DNA of 44,365 nt, taken from positions 1 to 44,365 of the forward strand of contig CANPWB010000013.1 in NCBI GenBank assembly GCA_947581925.1, in the 5' to 3' direction. Positions 38,225 through 44,365 of this stretch are shown here, piece after piece. The notes under the pieces are model-generated. The model did not search any database and was not told where the DNA came from. It saw only the letters and a program-made list of their open reading frames with translations. Source of the DNA: an uncultured Clostridia bacterium. Lineage in GTDB: Bacteria > Bacillota > Clostridia > Christensenellales > CAG-917. Positions within the stretch are counted from its first letter, which is position 1, and the number at the start of each line of letters is the position of its first letter. A program made the position numbers and the translations under genes.

Positions 38225-39673
38225 TCACTTTTGCGAGGCGTGGAGGAGCTCCTGTTTGAGCGCCCACAGCCTGTCGGAGAGGTCTACCTTGTAGTCCTGC
38301 GTATTGACGACGCGGCGATACTCGCTGAAAAATTCCGCGATGGAGGCGTCCTCGTGCTCGGCGATCTCTTTAAGAGATGGCATATCGTAGACTAGTTTGC
38401 CGTCCTTGAATATGGGCACCATGAGCTCTTTCACCTCGAAATCCGTGAAAGTCGTGCGCTTGTAGGTGAGCTCGGGGTGGAAGATTGTAAGCGGCTTGGT
38501 CGTATCTATAACGTCGTCCTCGAGGCAGATGAGGTCCGCTTGCGCCATGCCGTCCTTAAAGATGCGCACCACCTTTTTTACGCCCGGGTTGGTCGTCTTT
38601 TCATGGCTGTTGGAAACTTTGATCTTGGGGATAAGCTCGCCGTTTTCCTCGAGCGCGCACAGCTTATACACCCCGCCCAAAGACGCGTTGTTGTAGCTTG
38701 TGATGAGCTTTGTGCCAATGCCGTACACGTCTATTTTGGCGTCCTGCGAGTGTAGCGAGAGGAGGATGTCCTCGTCGAGGTCGTTGGTAGCGAAAATGAG
38801 GCAGTCCTTGTGCCCCGCCGCGTCCAGCATGGCCCTTGCCTTACGGCTCAAATACGCGAGGTCGCCGCTGTCGAGGCGTATGCCAATGGGCTTATGCCCC
38901 GCCGCTTTGAGCTTATCAAACACTTTGATAGCGTTTGGCACTCCGCTCTTGAGTGTATCGTAGGTGTCCACAAGCAGCAGGCAGTTGTCGGGATACATCT
39001 CGGCGTACTTCTCGAACGCTTCGATCTCGCTGTCGAAGGACATCACCCAGCTGTGGGAGTGCGTGCCCGTAACGGGTATGCCGAACAGCTTGCCGGCGAC
39101 GACGTTGGATGTCGTCCTGCACCCGCCGATGTATGCCGCCCTCGCGCCGTAAATGCCCGCGTCCGCGCCCTGCGCCCTGCGCAAGCCGAACTCGCTTATT
39201 TTGTTTTTGGTGCACTCTTTCAGCCTCGCCGCCTTAGTTGCAATGAGAGTCTGGTGATTTATGAATGTGAGCAGCGCCGTCTCCACAAGTTGCGCTTGCC
39301 AAAGCGAAGCGGATACCGTGAGTATGGGCTCGTACGGAAATATCATCGTGCCTTCAGGCACGGCTTTTATGTCGCCCGTGAACTCAAATTTTTTGAGCGC
39401 GTCCAAAAACGCCACGTCGAAAATGCCGAGCGAGCGCAGATATTCGATATCGCTATCGTCAAAATGCAGATTGAGAATGTAGTCTATCGCTTGCTCGAGA
39501 CCCGCGGTTATCGCATAGCAATAGCCGCCGCTGCCCCTGTAAAACGCGTCGAAAACCGCCCGTCTCTCGCTCATGCCCGCCTTCAAATAGCCGTTCATCA
39601 TGGTGAGTTGATAGAGGTCGGTGAGCAGAGTCAGATTGTTTGTCTTTGTGCGCTCTGTGATATAATTTTTCAT
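38225..39673 (-). CDS. pncB: Nicotinate phosphoribosyltransferase
   Basis: A 482-aa enzyme of NAD salvage that joins nicotinate and PRPP to make nicotinate mononucleotide. LLTDLYQLTMMNGY at the start, EPILTVSASLWQAQLVET, the phospho-His region GTHSHSWVMSF and IGIRLDSGDLAYLS are diagnostic. The ATG at 39673 is chosen because AAGAGG lies 7 bp upstream. It begins 2 bp after lgt and is the last gene of the galK-lgt-pncB operon. Confidence 0.96.
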   Translation of the reverse strand: MKNYITERTKTNNLTLLTDLYQLTMMNGYLKAGMSERRAVFDAFYRGSGGYCYAITAGLEQAIDYILNLHFDDSDIEYLRSLGIFDVAFLDALKKFEFTGDIKAVPEGTMIFPYEPILTVSASLWQAQLVETALLTFINHQTLIATKAARLKECTKNKISEFGLRRAQGADAGIYGARAAYIGGCRTTSNVVAGKLFGIPVTGTHSHSWVMSFDSEIEAFEKYAEMYPDNCLLLVDTYDTLKSGVPNAIKVFDKLKAAGHKPIGIRLDSGDLAYLSRKARAMLDAAGHKDCLIFATNDLDEDILLSLHSQDAKIDVYGIGTKLITSYNNASLGGVYKLCALEENGELIPKIKVSNSHEKTTNPGVKKVVRIFKDGMAQADLICLEDDVIDTTKPLTIFHPELTYKRTTFTDFEVKELMVPIFKDGKLVYDMPSLKEIAEHEDASIAEFFSEYRRVVNTQDYKVDLSDRLWALKQELLHASQK

Positions 39674-39675
39674 AT

Positions 39676-40836
39676 TCACGCCTCTTGCCCTATACGGCGA
39701 AATTCTTCCTGTTTTGAGATGAGTTTAAACCTTTTCTTGTATTGTTTCGGCACACGGTAGAATTCCAAAGTCTCGAAATCTATGGGGATATACGGTTTTT
39801 TGCCGTAGAGATAATGCAAGACGTTTTGCGTCTCTTTGACGGATGTCGCGCCATCCCCCGCTCCCTTCACGGTCTTTTGCTTCTTTTCGTACAGCTTTCC
39901 CACAAACACGTAGTTTTTGATGTCGAACTCGGTGAGCGCTGTGCCCGCAAGCTCGCCGCGCTCCGCCTTGCCAAGCAAGTCGTCATAGGAGAGCTTGCTC
40001 AAGCGGTAAAGGATGTAAAGAGTGCCCAAAATCATCGCAAGCACGACGACGATTATACACCCTGCCATTGCGCCGCCTACATTCGCCGCGTCAAGTCTGA
40101 GATATTCAAGCCACGTTCTGCCTAGGAAATACCAGAAGAAGTAAAACAGTATCATCACGCCCGGAAATTTCTTCTGTTTGCCTTTAAACCAAAACAGCAA
40201 GCAGAATATGAGCCCTATGGAGTTCCACACCATCTCATAGAAGAATGTAGCGCAATACCAGCCGGGGATGTCGCCAAGCAGCTCCGTCCTCTCGACGCCG
40301 CTGGGGTCCGTAATGTAGATGGCAAACGGAAAGTGCTGAAAGCGCGGATCCGTTATGGGCAGTCCAAATGCCTCTTGATTGACGAAGTTTCCCAATCTGC
40401 CTATGATCTGCCCCGTAAAGAGAGGGACGACGACAAGGTCTGCGACGTTGAAAAAGCTTGTCTGCTTGCGATGCCGTATCGTGAACAGTATGCCGCCGAT
40501 GACTCCGCCGACTATGCCGCCGATTATCGTGATACCGCCGTCCCAAATGGCTATGGTATCCACAAAATCGTCTACGCTGTGCCACGGGAAGAATTCTTTC
40601 GCGCGCGAAGTAACATAGAATAACCTCGCAAACACAATGGCGATCGGGATTATCCACAAAAACAACTCTACGCCGTCATCGGATTTCAAGTTTATTTTTT
40701 TTGCTTGATTGCAGACGTACAGCAGCCCAAGCAACATCCCGCACACGATGATAAGCCCGTACCATCTTACGTCGATGTTGCCTATGCTGAACGCAATCCT
40801 GGGGTCTTTCGCATTTGCCAAAATATAGCCCGACAT
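39676..40836 (-). CDS. lgt: Prolipoprotein diacylglyceryl transferase
   Basis: A 386-aa membrane enzyme that transfers diacylglycerol to the lipobox Cys of prolipoproteins such as the four in this window. The Lgt signature GRLGNFVNQEAFG (146-158; R147, N150) and GRTWLEYLR near the C-terminal span are present. In IWDGGITIIGG the residue at the place of E. coli His103 is Ile105. Family length is about 260-300 aa; here a cytoplasmic tail of about 100 residues is added. GGAGG lies 6 bp before the ATG, and the start abuts the galK stop. Confidence 0.93.
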   Translation of the reverse strand: MSGYILANAKDPRIAFSIGNIDVRWYGLIIVCGMLLGLLYVCNQAKKINLKSDDGVELFLWIIPIAIVFARLFYVTSRAKEFFPWHSVDDFVDTIAIWDGGITIIGGIVGGVIGGILFTIRHRKQTSFFNVADLVVVPLFTGQIIGRLGNFVNQEAFGLPITDPRFQHFPFAIYITDPSGVERTELLGDIPGWYCATFFYEMVWNSIGLIFCLLFWFKGKQKKFPGVMILFYFFWYFLGRTWLEYLRLDAANVGGAMAGCIIVVVLAMILGTLYILYRLSKLSYDDLLGKAERGELAGTALTEFDIKNYVFVGKLYEKKQKTVKGAGDGATSVKETQNVLHYLYGKKPYIPIDFETLEFYRVPKQYKKRFKLISKQEEFRRIGQEA

Positions 40837-40837
40837 A

Positions 40838-42085
40838 TCAATCCTCCGCGTCCAACTTCACAGCGCCGCTCTCGCGTATGCAAAGTTTGAAAACATTCTC
40901 TTCTCCGAACATTATATTGAGCGCGCTCTCCACGCCATCCGCTTTTCTATCCGCAAAGACGAGTATAGTGCCCGCAAACCCGCCGCCGTGCACTCTTGTA
41001 GCCTTGACTCCCTCGATGAGCACAACTCTGTCAAGCGCATTTTCGAGGTTGTGGTTCTGCCCCGCGGGAGAGTACGTGTTTTGCAGTTTAAAGCGAGAAC
41101 TCAGTCCCGACTCCGTGACAGTACTCAAAAAGCCTTCCTCGTCGCCCGCGTCTATCTGAGCCACCGCCCGCATTACGCGTTCGTTCTCCTCGAAGAAGTG
41201 CTCCGCCCTAAAGTACGCCCTCTCGCTCACCTTGCCCTTTACCCTGCTCTTTTCGCTCTCCCACTTCTCAATTGGGATATCGCCGAGCAGTTTAGCTCCG
41301 AACAGCGCGGCGACCTCCTTCATCTCGTGAGGGATCGCCGCATAGTCGTCAGTGAGGTTGGAGTGGTCCCCGCCCGTAGCGACGACAAAGATGTCAAGAC
41401 CGTCGAAAGTCCAGCTCGCTCTTTCGATCACGGGCTCCTCGAGATTTTTGAAGTCTATCATATTCACGCCGCCGAGCGCGATCGCGCTTTGGTCCATAAG
41501 CCCGCTCGGCTTGCCGAAGAATGTATTTTCGGCATATTGGGACGCCTTCGCCTTGAATATGGGGCTCAGCGTGCCGCCGTTAAATTTGCAGTCCAATATC
41601 TCTGCTATGGCAAGTTCAAAGGAGCTTGACGAGGATACGCCCGAGCCCTTCGGCACATTTGACGTCATCGCCGCGCTAAACCCGCCAACGGCTTTGCCCG
41701 AGCGTTTGAAATAGTCCACCACACCCTTTATCAGTGCGGTAGAGGTGCCTATTTCGCTCGCGGAAAAAGTGGGCGCCGCGGTGTCCACCCTGAGCATGGG
41801 ATAGCCCTTCGACTTCACCTCTATAATGCCGTCCGTGCGCTCCGAGACCGCGGCGAGCGTATCGAAATTTATCGCGGCGCAAAGCACTTTGCCGCCGTTA
41901 TGGTCGGTGTGATTGCCAACTATCTCTATGCGCCCTGGCGAAGAGTAAAACTCGACGTCCGCAGGGCCAAAACATTCGGCATGCATTGAGAGGAGCTCCT
42001 CAAATCTTTCCTTTGCCAGCTGCACGTCGGATGAGTACAGCGTTTTGCAGATTTTTTCAAATGCTGCCGACGACATGATGTCCAT
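40838..42085 (-). CDS. galK: Galactokinase
   Basis: A 415-aa GHMP kinase that phosphorylates galactose at C1 in the Leloir pathway. GRIEIVGNHTDHNGG is the galactokinase signature, VPKGSGVSSSSSFE the ATP loop, and VHGGGFAGTILVF motif 3. Its start has GGGGG 7 bp upstream. It is the first gene of an operon with lgt and pncB and is divergent from galT. Confidence 0.97.
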   Translation of the reverse strand: MDIMSSAAFEKICKTLYSSDVQLAKERFEELLSMHAECFGPADVEFYSSPGRIEIVGNHTDHNGGKVLCAAINFDTLAAVSERTDGIIEVKSKGYPMLRVDTAAPTFSASEIGTSTALIKGVVDYFKRSGKAVGGFSAAMTSNVPKGSGVSSSSSFELAIAEILDCKFNGGTLSPIFKAKASQYAENTFFGKPSGLMDQSAIALGGVNMIDFKNLEEPVIERASWTFDGLDIFVVATGGDHSNLTDDYAAIPHEMKEVAALFGAKLLGDIPIEKWESEKSRVKGKVSERAYFRAEHFFEENERVMRAVAQIDAGDEEGFLSTVTESGLSSRFKLQNTYSPAGQNHNLENALDRVVLIEGVKATRVHGGGFAGTILVFADRKADGVESALNIMFGEENVFKLCIRESGAVKLDAED

Positions 42086-42115
42086 ATGGTTGCCCCCATA
42101 AATAAAATTATGTAT

Positions 42116-42155
42116 ATTGTATCATATGTACGCGCTCAATTGCAAGGGTTGAGCG
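42116..42155 (-). promoter_or_regulatory. galK promoter with overlapping dyad
   Basis: Minus-strand TTGCAA (42145-42140) and TACAAT (42121-42116) with an 18-bp spacer. CGCTCAA (42133-42139) and TTGAGCG (42149-42155) form an inverted repeat around the -35 box, a possible operator. Confidence 0.5.
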
Positions 42156-42369
42156 TATGTTTTTCATTCTTTGAGCAATATGCAAGTTTTGAATTTGGGC
42201 GAAATCACAGGCGAAGAACGTATTTGCAGCCTATTTTGCGCATATTTACCCTACCAAGAAAGCAAGAGGCAAATATATTCGCTCTTACGCGCCCTTGACC
42301 GCTCACTCGCTTATTTTAATCCGTGCCGCATATAAATTTCAAAATTGCCGCTCGGCGCGCGCAAAGTTC

Positions 42370-42398
42370 TTGCAAAAGCCTGCCGCACATGCTATAAT
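42370..42398 (+). promoter_or_regulatory. Promoter of galT
   Basis: TTGCAA (42370-42375) and TATAAT (42393-42398) with a 17-bp spacer. GGGAG lies 8 bp before the ATG at 42447. Apart from the galK dyad, the rest of the galK-galT gap shows nothing further. Confidence 0.7.
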
Positions 42399-42446
42399 GT
42401 CGCTTGGAAATCATTTCGCCCATTCGGCATTTCGGGAGTCTATATC

Positions 42447-43991
42447 ATGGCAAGGATCTCTTTTGAGGAGCAAGCAAAACAAAACGTCAACAAACTTATC
42501 GATTACGCCGTCAAAAAACTGTATTTGCAGGAATATGACGTCGTTTACGTCAAAAATCAACTTCTAGACCTCTTTTCGCTCACGGAGCCGTACGAAGGCC
42601 CCATAAAGGATTACGAGCTGTACGCCGTGCTCGACCAGCTGTCCGATTACGCGGTCAGAAAAAAGATGATAGACGAAAACGGCAAGTTAAATTTCGAGAC
42701 GAAACTCATGGGCATGCTTATGCCCGCCCCCTCAAAGACGGTGGAGATGTTTGACGATATCGCCGCGTACAAGGGCACGGAGGCGGCATGCGACTTCCTC
42801 TTCAAGCTGGGTGAGGACAGCACGTATCTGCGCCGTCCCGACCTCGACAAAAATCTCATCTGGGAGCACGAGGCGGAAAGAGGAAACATCATCGTCACGA
42901 TAAACCTCGCAAAGCCCGAAAAGACCCCGGAACAGGTGCGGCTTGCAAAGCTCGCTAAGGGCGGCTATCCAAAGTGTATGCTGTGCGCGGAAAATCTCGG
43001 CTGGGCGGGAAACGCCGCAAAGCCCGCAAGACAGACGATTCGCACTATACCCTTCGAGCTTGACGGCGAGAAGTGGTTTATGCAGTATTCGCCCTATCAA
43101 TACTTCGCTCAGCACTGCATCGCGGTAAGCGCGGAGCATCGCCCCATGTGCGTGACGAGCTCCACTTTCAGACGCATGCTGGATTTTGTGGATATGTTTC
43201 CGCATTATTTCATAGGCTCCAACGCCGCGCTCCCCATAGTAGGAGGCTCCATACTCGCGCACGACCACTATCAGGGCGGCAAAAAGGTGCTACCCGTGTT
43301 CGCCCGCCCCGCGCGTCGCACGTACGTCATGCGCAACCTGCCCGAGGTCAGCATTTCCATAGTGGATTGGTACAATTCCATCATCCGCATAGAGAGCAAA
43401 AACAGAGCGCAGGCGCTTGAGGCGGTCAACTCCTTCCGCACCGCGTGGGACGACTATACGGACGAGACCGCAAACATCATCTGCGCCACGTCGCAGGACG
43501 GCGAGAGAGTGCAGCACAACGCCATTACTCCCATCGCCTCCAAAAACGAGAGGGGCGAATATCAATTCAACCTCATTCTGCGCAACAACCGCACGGACGA
43601 GGCGCATCCCTTCGGGATCTTCCATCCCGCGGTGGAGCTGCACAACATCAAGCAGGAGTCTATCGGCATAATCGAGGTCATGGGGCTGTTCATACTCCCG
43701 GGTAGGCTCTCCGAAGAGGCACACGCCATACGCGACATTTTGACGGGCAAGACCCCGCTCGACTTCAAGGCGCTCGCAGACGAGACTCATCCCCTGCATA
43801 AGCACTTGACAATGATCGCGCAACTCGCGACGGACAACGGCACCGACTGCTCCGAAAAGAAGGCGTCCGACGCCGTGACAGCCTACATCAACACCGCTTG
43901 CGAAAAGATCCTCGACACCACCGCCGTATTCAAAAACACGGACGAAGGACAAGCCGCCTTCGACCGTTTCATACATACGGTGATAAAGTAA
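42447..43991 (+). CDS. galT: Galactose-1-phosphate uridylyltransferase, type 2
   Basis: A 514-aa enzyme exchanging UMP between UDP-glucose and galactose 1-phosphate. Length and motifs fit the Firmicutes type-2 family: YPKCMLCAENLGWAG, PYQYFAQHCIAVSAEHRPM, GGSILAHDHYQGG with the catalytic HDH, and the C-terminal FGIFHPAVELHNIKQESIGI. The ATG at 42447 has a good ribosome site; an upstream in-frame start at 42345 lies before the promoter and is rejected. With galK it forms a divergent galactose pair; galE and a transporter are not in the window. Confidence 0.95.
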   Translation: MARISFEEQAKQNVNKLIDYAVKKLYLQEYDVVYVKNQLLDLFSLTEPYEGPIKDYELYAVLDQLSDYAVRKKMIDENGKLNFETKLMGMLMPAPSKTVEMFDDIAAYKGTEAACDFLFKLGEDSTYLRRPDLDKNLIWEHEAERGNIIVTINLAKPEKTPEQVRLAKLAKGGYPKCMLCAENLGWAGNAAKPARQTIRTIPFELDGEKWFMQYSPYQYFAQHCIAVSAEHRPMCVTSSTFRRMLDFVDMFPHYFIGSNAALPIVGGSILAHDHYQGGKKVLPVFARPARRTYVMRNLPEVSISIVDWYNSIIRIESKNRAQALEAVNSFRTAWDDYTDETANIICATSQDGERVQHNAITPIASKNERGEYQFNLILRNNRTDEAHPFGIFHPAVELHNIKQESIGIIEVMGLFILPGRLSEEAHAIRDILTGKTPLDFKALADETHPLHKHLTMIAQLATDNGTDCSEKKASDAVTAYINTACEKILDTTAVFKNTDEGQAAFDRFIHTVIK

Positions 43992-44141
43992 AACACAGAA
44001 GTTGAGTTGCTTCGCTCGGACTAGGGGATGCTGGAGTTCAAGCACGAAAAGCGTCGGTGTCTCAGACATTGGAGTGAAAGACCCAACCTCTTCCTTCGTT
44101 ACGTGCAGCGATGATAACGCCGGTCTGAGGGATATTTGGGG

Positions 44142-44234
44142 ACCCCACGAAATTACGCAGTGATTTCGTGGGGTAAAGCCACACTGCACTCAGGACTCCC
44201 CAGCTATACCCCACAAAAAATACTTTTTGCGGGG
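44142..44234. repeat. Interspersed palindromic repeats, second locus
   Basis: ACCCCACGAAAT/ATTTCGTGGGGT (44142-44153 with 44163-44174) with loop TACGCAGTG, and CCCCACAAAAA/TTTTTGCGGGG (44209-44219 with 44224-44234) preceded by TATA. Both match the hairpins at 13800-13914, including the ACGCAGTG loop. No gene is seen from 43992 to the end of the window. Confidence 0.75.
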
Positions 44235-44365
44235 ACCCCGATATTACCCCAGACAAACTTTACGTTATGAGCGCAAACACAGCCCCCTGCGTTACGCCGC
44301 GGCAGGGCGGGAAGGGGCTGCGCTCGCGCTTGCATTTGCTAAGAGCCCGCGACCATTGCGTAGCA

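Overview
The window reads as chromosomal DNA of a Gram-positive-type anaerobe of the Bacillota (Clostridia-like). The support is a stand-alone formate-tetrahydrofolate ligase, rubrerythrin, a type-2 GalT, YtqB/MnmM, a DivIVA-domain protein, ThiT with a TPP riboswitch, many lipobox lipoproteins with Listeria-Bacteroides repeats, and consensus sigma-A promoters (TTGACA-17-TATAAT). Base composition is roughly balanced. I cannot name the genus.

Layout. 1-352: a tRNA pair on the minus strand, an intact tRNA-Ser(TGA) and the 5' half of a tRNA-Thr(GGT) that breaks off in its anticodon loop, possibly at a group I intron leaving the window, with a three-unit repeat between them. 0.4-4.7 kb: a minus-strand operon of four exported surface proteins, three with a SipW/TasA-like N-terminus. 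4.9-6.3 kb: a ParE/Phd-type toxin-antitoxin pair and an iron-sulfur flavoprotein. 6.4-9.4 kb: a zinc-efflux operon (ArsR/SmtB sensor, separate HMA protein, P1B-2 ATPase) with two matching operators. 9.4-12.3 kb: fhs and a membrane PI-PLC-like protein. 12.5-14.8 kb: a small membrane protein, a Nudix ADP-ribose pyrophosphatase, a block of palindromic repeats and thiamine pyrophosphokinase with an apparently leaderless mRNA. 14.8-17.2 kb: a zinc-ribbon/DUF6273 membrane protein preceded by a compact structured RNA with its own promoter and terminator. 17.4-23.6 kb: rubrerythrin with two rubredoxin ends, TPP riboswitch plus enlarged ThiT, MscL, a CaCA exchanger and an FGGY kinase. 23.7-34.8 kb: four predicted lipoproteins (one with a thioredoxin domain, one of 1458 aa) around mnmM, which also looks leaderless. 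35-44 kb: thrS, a DivIVA-domain gene, a hairpin cluster, the galK-lgt-pncB operon, divergent galT, and a second block of palindromic repeats at the right edge.

Themes. Surface and lipoprotein biology dominates: at least four lipobox proteins, one Lgt to lipidate them, and a separate operon of anchored, possibly filament-forming proteins. Thiamine supply appears twice (riboswitch-controlled ThiT, and thiN). Metal and redox protection appears as zinc export, rubrerythrin, the Fe-S flavoprotein and a thioredoxin lipoprotein. The best candidates for something undescribed are the interrupted tRNA-Thr, the 6S-like RNA at 17.0-17.2 kb, the four-gene surface operon and the Cys-repeat/thioredoxin lipoprotein.
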